DNA from: Fratercula arctica
Taxonomy: Eukaryota > Chordata > Aves > Charadriiformes > Alcidae
Direction: 5' to 3'
Length of the DNA: 64,000 nucleotides
NCBI GenBank assembly: GCA_947846985.1
Contig: CANTUZ010000012.1
Coordinates: 24,886,135-24,950,134, forward strand
Under the pieces are notes generated by a model that saw nothing but the letters and a program-made list of their open reading frames with translations, ran no database searches and had not been told where the DNA came from. Within the stretch, counting starts at the first letter, position 1. The number at the start of each line of letters is the position of its first letter. Positions 49,399 through 63,123 of this stretch are shown here, piece by piece. Both the position numbers and the translations under genes were made by a program.

Positions 49399-52300
49399 TT
49401 CATGCTTGGAAAAAGACTAGAAATGTCACTTGACCATCTGAAATGTTATGTCAGTAAACTTCTGTAAATAAAAGCATAATACTGTATTATGGCTGAATAG
49501 GCAAAGGGTCCTGCACGCAGAAGGGTGAAATAATCAAATCAGCTATAAAGTACATTCTATGTTTGATGTTTTTACCCCAGCCTTACGAGATAACGTCAGA
49601 TGCTTTCAGAAAGGTTTGTCGGGTTTCTTCTTAAGTTCTTGAGGAATTCTCATTTTAGCTATGAAAGGGTTATTTCCCTACATGGTATTTCTTAGAACTT
49701 TTCTTACGTGGTAGATTGATGACATAAATGCTGGGAGAACAGCCTGATTAGGTGAATACATGTTTTTCTCATTACAGCTATTTTCACAGCATTGTAGATG
49801 AATTATTGTATTTTTAAGGATAAATAATACTCTTCATGTGTAGAATTCTACATTCATAGGTGAGGTGTGTTTTACAGAGATCCAATTGCAATAATACAGG
49901 AATATGTATCCTAACTTTTAAGGTGATTGTTAATCTAAATTTAATACTAATGTGATTAAAAAAATTTTTTTAAACTCTCATCTTATGTTTCATGCCAATT
50001 TACTTTTGTGATTCTAATTTGATTTTATTGTGGGAACATAGTAACTGACAGCTTATTCATGAATTAGGTCCTGCATACTGTTTGCGACAGCTGTACACTT
50101 GAATCACCCCCTGTGTGAACAAAACACAAATTTCCTAGACGCGCATCAAACTGCGTTCAACCTAAATGTGAGTGAGATGACTGCTAAAACTACAGCCCCC
50201 AAGCCTTCAGCAAATGTAAAGCCTGTCATGCGAAATTCAATGTGGATCTTAATGTGTGGTGTTCTACTGAACTACTGTACTTGATTTAAAACTAAATTTA
50301 GGTATTGGAGAACAAAATTACAATCACAACTCCCTAAGGGGAAAAGAGAGAACACAAGAATAAAAAAATTTTCTTTTTTTTAAATGTAGTGGAAGTGAAG
50401 ATCCTTTCCATATAAAAATAATGTATTCCCCCCACCCCTTTTTTTTGTTTTTCATAAAAGTCTATAGCCAAATTTGTTCCTGATATTATTCAACTGATCT
50501 TGCTCTTGCTGCTTCTATAGTCTTAACTGGAATTGCTAGCATGTACTGCCTTTGAAAAAAATGATGTCTTGGTTCACACGTGAAATGAATAGGCTTAGAC
50601 AGGGAAGGAAAAAAAAACCAAACCAAAACTACCTGATTTTAGTCATAGTGGACAAAAACCTCAGGGATCAAAAAGACTACTGTAAGGCAGACTGGAAAAG
50701 CGTTCATGAACAAGAAACCCAAGTCAGCTCCCTGAAGAAAGCTTGAAGGTTTCCAGAACGTCACTCAAACCTGAGATACAGTACACAAACTTAAAATAAA
50801 GTATAAACTTCCATTGTTTTATGGCTATATTGAAGTGCACAAAAGCTTTGTCAAAGTTTACTGAGAATGAAAAAATATCAATGTTTTTATATCAAAGCTT
50901 CCTCATTCTTTCCAACAAAGGGAGAGAAGTTATGTGCTTTAATACCACCCCCAGCAAGCAGAGAGACATTTTTCTTTAAATCAGCCATTGCTGTTAGGTG
51001 CTGGACAGAACTATGTGCTACTTAGTTTTCCAATATTATCAGCTTTCACAACTCTGATTCATTTACTCAGAGCCACTATAATTTAAGATCTGAATGCACT
51101 GCAACCCCCTCAGAGATTGTGGGGAAAAAGCAATTAAAAACCCTACAAAATTTTAAGTGTATCTCCGGTTTGTTTGGTATTTATGTGCTTTTAAATTTTT
51201 TAAGATGTAGACCTATACTTATTAGTTACACTATGCCCATACTTATCAAATTTATTAATAATTTTGCAGAACTATTTTCAGCCCAGCAAGTTTAAGAGAC
51301 ATGGGGATACCTGGCAGCATAGCAAAGGGATCAGGGATAACAATACAAGAAGCGGGGAAAGTGAAGGGAAACGGTAGATAAGAGCAGAAGGAGTTTAGTG
51401 ATGTGGGATGTAAATCTATTGGATTTACAGGGTCCCTAAAACTGGACTCTGCTGTTCATAGAACTTGCTTGAGTAAGCCACATTTTGGATGGCATAGCTT
51501 CAAATAAGGCAACATGTATAAATCCTATAAAATGCACTGAACTACACTAGATCTATGCTAGCTGTAACTCTTCCAAAGCTATTTCTCTCAAAGCTCAAGA
51601 ATGACTGTCTCTAGAACTAGAAAGCAGTATGGCTACAGTTGGGTCATGTTTGAGTCCAATCCATTTCAAATCTTAGTGTTTGGCCTTTGTTTCCAGAGTG
51701 GGTGAGCTGAAATCCAAGACGGAGAGAGCTTCTCACACTGGGAAAGTCTGCATTCAGAGCTGACCTTCTGGGGTCTTGGGCTTACGTAGTTTGTGAGCTG
51801 GTGTGGAGAGGACATAATATTATTTAAAACAAGGATCACAGAATGGTACTACTGTTCTTTCCCTACCGCCACTGAAAGGCTAATTGTTTAAGACAGTGAT
51901 AAAAAAATTCCTGTCTGAATGTAAAACCATCGAGTTTTATAGCAATTCATGTGGGAGCTGAGAGGATTAAAGCCTGGGAACTGCCACAGTGAAACACAGA
52001 CCTGAACCAATTCGGGTAAAAGAGCAACTTCTTTATCTAGCAACTCCATCACCCTCTGTCAGTGCACTGGGAATGTTTCCCCTTCACACTTCTGCAGGAT
52101 GCTGTATCCCCTTCGGGCTCAAGGAACAATACTAATAAATTACTCTGATTCAAAGTTTTCAGGCTGCCAAATCACGTTCACTCTCCAAGTATACACACGG
52201 AAACTCCTGTCTCAGTCTTCTGCTTAAAAATACACCAGTGCTATGGTTTATATAAGGCTGGGATTAAGAGGGTTGGATAAAACACCAACACATCCATCAG

Positions 52301-54433
52301 AAAATGAAATTAAGCCTCTTTGAACATCATAAGCAGAAAGGAAGTGGGTCACTCAATTATCTATGCTTAAAATTAGGCATTTAACTTATTTTAGCTAATA
52401 TCAAATTCTTTAAGTCATTCATGGGAATTCACTGATCATTCAGGTTAAATATCGGAAGTAATGAGAACTAGGCTGTTTAGAGACAAACGTTATCAAACAC
52501 ACATCAGTTAATAAATAGGTTTTGATTTAACAATCAAAGATTCTAAGGCTAAGTTCAAATTACCTGTGTTCTGAAGAGAAGGGAGTAAGACACAATATGC
52601 TTTTGTTTTGCTCAGGCCTATGCAATAACAGTGAGAAGAGAACAGGCTCTGTGAGGAGAGCTGGGCTGAGCAGCCCCATCAGGTTCTCATCACCACGTGT
52701 TAAGGTGTAACAGAGAAATAGGAATGAAAAGTATCAGGTATAAGAAGGTGCTCAACTTCAGTGTTAATGCTATAAAGGTGTTGTTAATAAAAGCCTAATT
52801 ATGACCTTACCATACGTTTCCTAAAGTTCAGAGTAGCTTAGAAAGACCAGAGCCAGGCTAATAGATATAAGTTTCAATGAAGTAAAGTATCAATTCAAAC
52901 AAGGCAATATTATTAGCATATGTATAATTAATAATCACCTCAATAATTGATTGGTCAAACATTATTCAGAAGCAGCCTGCTCTCAAAAATATTCACAAAG
53001 CAAAATACTTAAATATCTCAACTTTGCAATTAACATTTATTTTTAGCTTTTTATTAAGAGAGTATTTTGGGAAATTTTTAACGAGCAGCCTGTCCTAACA
53101 ACACAAGTGTTCTTGAATTCTGTTTTTTGTTTCATTCAACCGTAACAGAAGCCAGCTGCTGCTGTTAGATGTGGATTGGCTTTGATCTTCACTAAAACAC
53201 AGAAGTACCCTTTCTACATTTCTTTCTAGTCCCACATCTCATGGTCGCAGTGACCAAAATCCAGAGACCCTCATGTGTCTGACCTAAATGCTTGGTGGGA
53301 AGGGGTACGGAGCATACGAGAGGCAGCTCTCTGCAGACACAGAGCATTTCTCTGAAACCACACAGTTTTTTAGTATACCCTGTGAGGGTGGTGACAAGAT
53401 GGTTCAACAGGACATTTGTATTAAGCTTGTATTCCCCCTTGCTGCAGCAATCTCACTGATTGCTGCAGGATCGAGCAGATTTTCTTTCCATCACCTACTC
53501 TCCCCCACCACAGTCCCCACAGTGACGTATTAGCTAACTTCTGGGGTATTTTTCTAAGGAAATGTAACTGTAGCTAGAAATAGAGGCAGAACGCTTTGGC
53601 TGATATAAAAATCTTTAAACTCGTGTGATGCTCAGCTCAAGCACTTACAGATTTGCCAGACAGCAGCCAGGAAGGCATTTCCACACCGTGCTGCCTGGCA
53701 GAAGTGCCTGGGCTGCGGGTGTCCCCTGCTAGCACAGACCCTGCCTTGCATCTGAGGCTCACCTGGAAATTTCACTTAACGAGTTCCCTGCTACTGTGCT
53801 GTCCTGTGATACCAATAAAGCTTCTGAGGTCTCCTGCCTTCTTCCCGTGGCACATTGTAATTGTGACCATAGATCTTTTATCATGGGTTTAAGCTTGTTA
53901 CAGGGTATTAGAAGTGCTGTGCAGGCTCTGGGAGGAGGAGCAGCAGATGTCCCCCGAGCCCGCCTGGATTAACTGCTTGTTACACAATTGTCAGTCTGAC
54001 AGCCCAGTTGGTCCTTCTCATGCTCAGGTTTCTAACCTGTAAATCATGAACCTGCCCTAGTTACAAGAAAAAAAAGTTCTCAATTTTTTGGTGATTTTTT
54101 TTTGTTGCTGTTCTTTTTGTTTTGTCTTGGCAGTATCTTCTATAGACCCACTTTCATTTTTTTTCCTCCTGCACAGCAGCTCTCTTCAGAGACAAGTCAC
54201 AAACAAAATCAAGCTTAAAAAAAAACAACCCTCAAACAACTCATTCTATTTAAACAGGTGGCTTAAAAACAATGACTTAAAATGCCTTATTAACTAATGT
54301 AAAACAACCTTTTTAAAATGAAGAGCTACATTTCATAACATTATCCATATATCTTGCAGAAGCACAGAAACTGAAGATGGAATCCCATCACATAAATTAT
54401 TCATTCTCTGCCAAGGCAGTTCCCTGTAATATA

Positions 54434-54509
54434 AGTTTTAAATAGTTGAAAAGTTGAAAGGGTTTTAAAGTTATAAAAGTTTAGAAGTTAGAAAGGTTTT
54501 AAATACTTG
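54434..54509. repeat. Degenerate AGTT/TTTAAA-type repeat
   Basis: Repeated variants of AGTTTTAAA, AGTTGAAA and AGTTAGAAA over about 75 bases. A worn short-unit tandem. Confidence 0.65.
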
Positions 54510-57500
54510 TAAATGGATGACAGAAATCAAGCTTTCACTAGCTTCTCAGCAAGATAAACCATATGGATATTAAAGCACTATTCTAGTCTCCCTGTTTATG
54601 TTTCTGTCTTGGAGTGTTTTCTTTTGCTAAAATATAGTCTTTACTCAGAATAGCTAAGATCAATTTTTGCTGCTTTTCTCACAACAATATAAATGAAATA
54701 TTTGTATGGGATAGATTTACGCTGCCTTCTAAAAGGAGAGGGGTAGTTTGGACATTGAACCTGAAATACAGGAGATGGAAAAAATACAAACTAGATTGCA
54801 GACTTTCCTATTTGTGATAAAAAGACACACATCATCGGTAGACCAGACATGCAGTTTCCTGTTTGTTTCATTTCAGAGAACAAAGAGGTTGACAAACATA
54901 TTTATATATATAACAACACAATGTTAGTCATCTTCTATCATTGAGTGTTTTCAAGTCCCATGACTTGACACACATATAATGGCAAAAAACAATTAAGCTT
55001 GTACATTTTAACAGTCAGTCAGAAGAAATGATACTGATCTGACATTTCCTTGCTACCTGCACTTGTATATATATCCATAACTTTTGCTCCATCTTTAAAC
55101 ATGCATTTCTGCATTGCAAAGACCATTTGCGTAATAAAATTCAAATATCTGACCAGTGAATAATAAAACTATATGTTCACACATCCTGCAAGACAGTGGC
55201 CGAAGAAATTCAATTTGGGTATCACTGTTACAAAAGATCGAATCATAGCTTTGCTAGTGGTCTGTGAAATTTTGTATATTAAGAAAGTTTCTGAAAATTT
55301 TCTGAGTGTAGATTTTGAAACTGTGCTGTAAAGAACCCATTCCTCTGGTTAAGAACTAACAGTCTAAGAACAAAGCACAAATCACTTTTATTAGGCAAAT
55401 ATCACTTAGGGGTGTAACCTTAGGTACACCATATTAACCCCTATACCGATAAACAATGTACGCTTGATCTATACAAGCTAGAATCAAACCCCTGCCTCAA
55501 TACCCTGTAAAACCTGGAAAATAAAGGATGATAGAAGAGCTGGCAGCGTTGCACATTTCTCCCGTTAAATATTTCAGATTCTGGTGAGGTGAGGCTGCAT
55601 GGCTGCCCCTCTGCCTCACAGAGTGTTTGGTCAACACTGAGCAAAGTACAAGGTGCATCCTTCTCAAGCGGTACAGCAGGTGACCACCTACTGTCTTCCC
55701 ATACCCTTCATTCTTCTGGTCTAACCAGAAATTGAAACTTTTCCTTCATTCAGTTTATGCAGGATACCCAGGGTCTATTTCATTATTTTTTCTCAACTCT
55801 TTACTGTTCCATTTAGAATAGCAGCACAGAGACTGTATGTCTGATATTAATTATACAGTAGAATTTAATGCCCTTCCCATACTTGTTACGTGACTGTTAT
55901 CATGAAAGAGAATTTTATGTTTGCAGTCCTGTGAAGACTGAAGAAAACTGTAGATTAGGTCAAACAAGGTTTGTTTTAGATAACTTCTGTCATTACTTCC
56001 CAGCATCAGTAAGCATGCTCAAATATCTCCAACAAATTCCCTTGAATTCTCACTAGGGTAAAGTGGAGTCTCGATGGAAATGCAACGGTTAAAACACATA
56101 CAAGATGTTTGATGCCTCTTAGAAAAGACGGCAAGTCTCTTCTCTGGATTTTCCTTTGCAGGCTACTTATAATTCAAATGTACTTCCCATATTCACTTAT
56201 TTAAAAACAGAGGCTCTAGCAAAACGAACAATGCACTAGGAAGAGGCACCGTGCTACACAATCAGTTTTCAGCTGAGACTTCATTTGCCATACTGAACTA
56301 GTTTTACACAGTACGACAACCTTACCAAACAAGACAAAAGAAAATCCCTTGTGGGGATGTAGCCCTAATCAAGGGAACTTCTTTTGCCAGAAAAGACAGT
56401 TTCATCATGGCAGTTAGGGGGTTTCTGACTAGAAAGAAAATTGTGTTGGACAAACAATTCTGCTAGAATTGCATATACCACATTGTTGTGACAGGGACTT
56501 TAATTTATTTTGCACTATGCTGTAGTGTAGCTCTACATAACAAAAGAAAATATTATGGGGTATACTTGTATTCCAGTACTGAAGGGGAATGACATCTTTA
56601 CATGAAATGCTTTTCAAGTTAAATATATATTTTGATTCTACTTTGATAAATTAATGCTATAAATTATCCTTTTATTTGAAAAAGTCTTTCAGTCCTTTGT
56701 CTTAAAATGCTAGATTTAAATAGATCCAGACACAAAGACCCACAAAAATCTGAGTGATCCCAAGCTTTGTGACAGAATCCTCCTCCACAGCATTCCCATG
56801 GTAGAAGACAGACACATGTTGAGGGTTTATCATTTCAGACTGCTTCAACCTTTGCTGAAAATTTTAGTAAATATTCAGTTAAGTTACTAAAGCTTGGGGG
56901 GGTGGGGCAGGCATTTAACATGCCCAATAGGGGAAACTTTCACTTTCTAATCTTAGCAGAAACACTAGCTTGCGCCACAAAATAAAACCCATAAAAGAAC
57001 ACACATATTTTATTGTAGCTCCCATTTTGTTTCTGTAGCTATATCACAACAATAAGCTCTGTATTTCTCTCATCACAGCATATTATCATGCTGGTCCTAG
57101 CTCTTGGAAAAAGGGAAATGCAGAACACACATGTTAAATAAAAGAAAACACATGTGGTTTAGATTAAGCCAATCTCAAGATGTTAAATCCCAGACCTGCT
57201 CCACAGAAGAACAAAATGCATATTAGCACCACATGATAATTATTCACTTTAGGACTAGACTGTAAATTGTAACATGGTGTTTTTCCTAGATAATGCATCC
57301 TAATTTGGTTCCATCTTACTTCTGAGAGATGCTGTTTCATCAACATTTATGCAGAGTTCCATTCACTGCACAAGTAAGAAGTGCAGCTATTTTTCTGGCA
57401 GCCTCCTGCTCCCTCGTTTTATCCAATGCTGAGTGAGATCATTGTTCTCATTTGTCGAGAGTCAAGCAGTGAGCTACTTATGTCTCTTCACCTTAAATAT

Positions 57501-58391
57501 TTATTGGGCTACAGAAGAAGTTGATTCTGTAGACACTTTTGGTTTGGATGTTCAATTATGATGTGGAAGGTTTAAATATTTGACTTTTCCTTTGAAAAAT
57601 TGTTTTAAATTTACTTTGCCCTATCTATTCTTCTACTTTACTATAGCTGAAGAATGAAACATATGAAATTTTCATACCTTTTCTTACCATATGGATCTCC
57701 ACCTACAGAAAATAAAAATATTTACCTTTATTATTGAAATTCTTCTGATAGCTTTTTATATTTTTGGTTCAGACTGCAAACTGGCTAGATTGCTACAATA
57801 TTTCTTATATGCTCTATGGACCAGCTCCCCCTCAGCCCAGCTTTGAGTGAATTGTAAGAACCGATCTTCCTAAAATAATTGTGAAACAATATATACATAT
57901 GTATTTCTTAAGAACCCATGTTAAAGTAATTAATAGACATTCCTAATTAGAATGACATAATTTGCAAGAAATATCATTAAGCAATTCTCTATTATAGTTA
58001 AGAAAGAAAAGGAAAAAATAGGGCTACACAAGGTTTAATCTTTTCCCCTAACTAGGTCCAGTTGAGTATGGCTGGCAAGCAACCAGGAATCACCAGGTTT
58101 ACAGCATTTTTTGATGTTCCATAATTTGTTTTTATTACACGTCAAAATAAAAGAGACCTTTCACAATCAATTAAAAATACAGGAAGATTAAGAGAAGCAG
58201 TTCACTTATTTTCTGGATCAAAGCTTGGACCTTAACTTGTGTCACCACATGTCAGGTAATTAACCCAAATACCTGGGTCTTCTGGGCTCCTCTGTTCCCC
58301 CTGTTCTCCTTATTTCCAGCATAACTTTCACCAAAGTCAAGAGCTTCCCCCGACAAGTTCTATTTTCAGGGGAATGTTAAAATACTTCTGA

Positions 58392-58520
58392 CACAGAATG
58401 GTTTAGTTTGGAAAGGAGCTCTGAAGATCATCTGGTCAAACTCCCCGCTCAAAGCAAGGCTAAGTTACAGCAGCTTGCTCTATCATTGGTTTAAGTATAG
58501 ATGCTGATAACCTTTTTGCA
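58392..58520 (-). mobile_element. Worn CR1 LINE 3'-end fragment
   Basis: In plus-strand view it reads CACAGAATGGTTTAGTTTGG then AAGATCATCTGGTCAAACTC, followed by CCCGCTCAAAGCA. This is the reverse complement of the CR1 3' end of another subfamily than the copy at 8395. Similarity is lost after about 58520, where the usual 'group of text' around GGAGACTCCACAACC is absent. Old, strongly mutated and non-coding. Confidence 0.85.
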
Positions 58521-61500
58521 GACTTTTCCCTTCCTTAGGTATGCCTGATAATTGTGTACACCTCCTTGCAACTGTAGGGATTTCTATACTCTGGTGACTA
58601 ACAGCAGATAATTTCAAACCAGCACCTATGTAATAGATACCTATTTAATTTTATTCCCTAAAATGTGTCAGCTAAAAGGAGACCATCCATAGGTGTTACA
58701 CACAGAGAAACACACACTAGCTAACACTTTACTAAGACCATGTATAGGTTATGTGATTTCCAGAAAAATCAAACTATTTGTAGCAATGAAAAATCAGTAG
58801 GAGATACGAAGAGACTGTTTTTCAGGTAACACTCTATCACAAGTTTCCCCACTGAGTTTATTAGAATTACTGGTGGACGCCAGCATTTTTCAGTCGCTCA
58901 GCATCTCTCCAACAGCTCCATCAGGGTACTGTAAGGAACAGTTTGTTCTGTGTTCAAAGGGGTGTGTGTAAGAGGACACAGTGGTGAAATTGGCCACAGC
59001 CCAAAGTTGCAAACTTATCTTCTGGCACAGAGCTTTTTTGGTTGAAATTTTGGTGTTTTACAACATTATTATTCCACAATATTTATATAGCTACCTTTAT
59101 TCATTAAAATACATTCAATCCTTCCTTGAACTAGAAACATTCAGAATTTTAGTGAGGCATATGTATTTTCCAATACATCCAAGTGAGAACAGGGAAGAAG
59201 CACAAAATAAATTGCACCACACAGGAAGTTTATGAACAGTTTGCAAACCATCCAACAAGAAAATTCTTTATCCTATCCATTCACTGAAATTAATGAATAA
59301 TAAATATACGTGCAGAAATAAAACTCCTTTCCAAAGCATGCCCTTTCATGTTATTTTTTGTTTAAAGACTTATTAACCAGTTCTTTAATTCTATCTGAAG
59401 TGACTTTAACAAATGAGTATCAGCAGTTCAAACTGAATAGTCTGCCTGACAGCCTAGCTACTCAGACTTCAAGATATAAATGACCTGCATAGGATTTTAA
59501 AAAAATATTAAAAAAGCTTCAACTACTAAAGTGTTGTCATTGTTGTTTTAAATGACAAATTAGTGGGACGGAATTCAAGACACTTAATTATCACATTAGT
59601 TAGCCAGATGGTTTATTTGAAATCCCAGCAGATGAGTGTCTGATTTTTGCTTTAAGTTGAGCTCAACAAGTTAGCAAAGGCAAAGGACAGCAAAAGTATG
59701 CAACTCTCTCTTTTGCTTTAACAACAACAAAAAAAAAAAAAAAAAAAAAAGATCATTGTCTGCTTATCCCCCTGAGCAATGCCTCAAAAAGAACTTATAA
59801 AAATAGTGGTAGCCAAAGGAATATGAATGTTCCACACTCCTTCAGATATCTTTGGTCACTTAACAGTGTTGTTACCTCTCGGACATAAACTTTCCGTTAA
59901 CTTTTTCAAAGAAAGGGATTTAGAACAAACTTTCATAAAAATAAAGACTTTTTTCTAAACCCAAAAAAAGGTTTAAATACTCTTCACCATCCTTTTTCTC
60001 TCCCCTAAATGTTTTGGCAACAAATAAGATTCCTTGTTGGATGACTTCAGGGGTGGTGGAAAGGAGAAGAGTCATGCATCAATAATCACAGAATAAGAAC
60101 TGGTGCTATGACTTGGCTTAACTACGCTGTTTCAGCAGTTAGCTCTCTAGTGGCTTGTTCAAATGGTCTCAGCACATTCACAAGAGTTTCCACTAGTGTC
60201 TGCTCCAGACGTGAGAAGAATCCATCAATTTCATTTTCAAAATGTCATAGCATGTAATAACTGCTTTTGCTCAAACAGCTTCTCTTAATAGAGAATGTTG
60301 AATTCTGTCTGGTAACTGCATCCTGAATAAGTTTGTCTTGGGGAACAAGTCATTATTCTTGGAAGAGTTTCAGAAGTTTTTTGGCTTTCACAGGCTGCCT
60401 GAACTATGGACAGATACCATTTGCTCTTATAAGAATATACATCTTTAGTGTATCATTGTACTCATGTATGAAGTATATAGACACAGAAGGGCAACAACTT
60501 TAATCCCATCCCCACTGTGAAAGTAAGTGGCAAAAATCTTGGTACTTGTTTTCTTTTAGTGGTTGAATTAGAGGAGTAGAAACATGAACGGCACAGCAAT
60601 TCATTGCCTCCCAAATATTTCTCAGATGACCTTTGAGAACTGAAGTAGCACCTGATGCACCCACTTAGGCACAGTCCTTGACAGGGCTCTCTTTTCTAAC
60701 TTTATAATACTGGTACAATATGTGAGAATAGGGTATCTGGCAAACAAGGAAACCAAAGATATTTTACATACAACCACAAATACAGTGGCCTCTGTAAGGT
60801 GATATTTCCAAGTAGAGAAATACCACAATTTTCCTTTCCTTAGTGGAGATGTGAGGAACAGAAATACCAAATGACTTGTTCAAAATGACACAGGTATCTG
60901 TGGCACAGAAGAGAGTCCTGCCTTGTTTCCCATGTTTCAGACCACATACCTTTTGGATATCTGCCCAAAGAAGTTAAAACCCTTGTTTTATGTATTGCTT
61001 TGACGCAGTAATTAGTGGAACTTGAAAAAAACTGAAACAACCAACCTCAAAAATTCAACTCCCAATGATTTTTAACAAGACTAAAATTTTTTAGCAATGA
61101 AATACAAGTACTTTGAGGTGATGCCCAGGAGGATCAGCACATGGAAATATTAACACAGGCAAAACATTAACTAGGATTTCCAGTAAAGACAGCACAGTCG
61201 ATTCAGTTCTCAGTATCAAATATCAACATCTGTACTATGGTAGGTGTATACTACCCCCATCACTTTTTTACTTCACATAGAATGCAGATTGTCAGTATGA
61301 GAGTATTTCTGGGTTAGGACATTAAAAGTCAAGCTAATGCATACCAAATGCATCATCTATGTATTTTTAGAGTTCTGGGGTTGCCTGCACAGTAGAAAAG
61401 TTACTTTTCTTAAGATTATTCTTGCAGACGCTAGATATCACGGAGAAGAACCGTAGACTACACTGTGCCCTTCTCTCTCTCAACCTGGGGTCCTTCTCTT

Positions 61501-63069
61501 CAGTTGACATACAGGTGCTCAGTTTCACCTAGCCGTGACTAATCTTTTTGGATCACTATCACCCTTCATGAGTTTTTTCTGAACGATTGCACCAGGGTCT
61601 CCCCCCAGCAAAGAATAATATCCCTGTGAAAGCAATATTGTCTAAAAACCACATGTGCATCACTTGCTATGACCAGAGTTTGGGAATGATCAAAGCAATC
61701 TACAGTAAAACTAGAAATTATTTGCAAACAAAATTCCCTGTAAGTCTCCTGTCTATTATTGTCTTGAGATCCTGAGTTCCAAAGACGGTCAATATAATCA
61801 CGTCTGGCATCGTTAGGTTTCCCTTTCTCAGTTAGGCACCCAAACTCCTGACTGTAGGACAGTTTGCAACTTTGCACCTCTCAATATGTGTGAACTATCA
61901 TATGTGTGTCTACCTTTTTTGTAATCCTTTAGCATATGAAATGATGCAGATTACTCCTAGCATGCAGATTACTCAGATAAAATCCCTTCCTGTTAGAGAC
62001 ATGCATCAATATAGGATGTCACAAGTAGATCAAAACCAGCCATAAATTAAATTATGGAAATACACAATGCATAGAGAAACCTGAATTTTACACTATAGAA
62101 GGAGCATGAATAAAACCTCCCATTCTGTTTAATATTTGAGACTGCTATAAACCTTAGAGGAATAGTTAACTAGTTTTTGGAGAATATTTTTGCAGTGTGT
62201 TTTTGCTTCAGAGTGTCTCTACAAACCTGCCACCCCAAGCGCAGCTCGGTTTTGCTGTCACTGGAGGGGAGAAGTTCTCCCATGTTCTTCAGAGACACCT
62301 TGATTTGGTCTCTCCAAGAACAACGGGATATGGCTTCTACTTGGAAGTGGTAGGAAGACAAGCTGTTCTTTATAGAAGAATGTCACTTTAAGCTGTTATT
62401 GGAAAAAACCTTTTTGAATTGTGAAAAATTATGATCAAAGATTGGATCGCAAGTCTTGCCATCATTCATACACAAACACACATTCACTACACAAGACACA
62501 ATTTACTAAATGCTGCTTCAAAATATACAGACCACAAAAAACAGTGACCACCCTTTCCTTGGAAAGGACGAAAGCGGAGATGAAATATCTTCCCTATTAT
62601 GATGTAACAGGTCAGTAACAGAAGTAGGACTATAAAATGTGCCACCAGTTAAGTGAATCATGTACTACTCTTATAAACTATCATATTGCCTCCCTTAAAT
62701 CTTACTTGAAAGAAAAATATTGGCTTAAAACGCATGCTGGTCTGCTTTGTCTCAAAATACGTACTTCAAAGAAAAGTTGCAAATATTTATTCCAAGGGTG
62801 CTAGCGGGCAATCTTTTAGAAGCGGAATAGCTACCAACAATATGTCATGTGAAATAAGTGTTGAAGTTACTTGATGGCAGAGTACTGGACAGTTATATGG
62901 GAAAAACAGTCTCTCTAGTTTTTGAGAGAGACTAGGGGAAGTGGAGGAAGAAAGAGGAACTCCAAGCTGTCGGCTCACAGCACTTGCAGATAACCGAATG
63001 CCCTGAAGTCACAGGGAAATCTTTCTCAGCCCTTAACGCAAAATGTAATAGCCAAAAGAGTAAAGAAAT
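58521..63069. other. Non-coding AT-rich stretch
   Basis: No gene supported. It contains an A22 run (59729 to 59750). A frame at 62197 to 62391 (plus) with an acceptor-like sequence is discussed as a finding, and a 103-codon minus frame (61566 to 61877) is unrecognised. Confidence 0.45.
59729..59750. repeat. A22 homopolymer
   Basis: Preceded by ACAACAACA. Longest uninterrupted homopolymer in the window; no retroelement body recognised before it. Confidence 0.9.
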
Positions 63070-63123
63070 CATGTGTCTGGGTGAAGGGGAGTCATAATGT
63101 AATTACATTCACCCAGACACATG
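63070..63123. repeat. Perfect inverted repeat, 16-bp arms
   Basis: CATGTGTCTGGGTGAA at 63070 to 63085 is matched exactly by its reverse complement TTCACCCAGACACATG at 63108 to 63123, with a 22-base loop. The loop side itself holds a perfect 14-bp palindrome, AATGTAATTACATT (63096 to 63109), which overlaps the right arm by two bases. The arms are GC-balanced in an AT-rich neighbourhood. It could be a short fold-back element, a transcribed hairpin or paired binding sites; none is shown. Confidence 0.95.

Larger units (their letters stand above)
40583..58391. other. Non-coding AT-rich stretch
   Basis: Almost 18 kb without a recognised gene or interspersed repeat. It holds a 35-bp tandem (40776), two adjacent hairpins (49357), a degenerate AGTT/TTTAAA repeat (54434) and small T runs (41581 to 41590, 46765 to 46776). 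A GC-richer pocket lies at about 53650 to 53840. A 128-codon plus frame (46343 to 46729) and a 114-codon minus frame (43922 to 44266) have no domain and are read as chance. Confidence 0.5.

Noticed and set aside
55400..55500. Short C/A-rich stretch considered as a mitochondrial insertion
   Set aside because: No convincing match to mitochondrial tRNA or rRNA motifs could be followed for more than a few bases.
59700..59760. A22 run considered as a retrotransposon tail
   Set aside because: No element body recognised before it; CR1 does not end in poly(A).
61566..61877. 103-codon minus-strand frame
   Set aside because: Composition is fairly protein-like, but it is overlapped by a plus-strand frame and no family, acceptor or promoter was seen.
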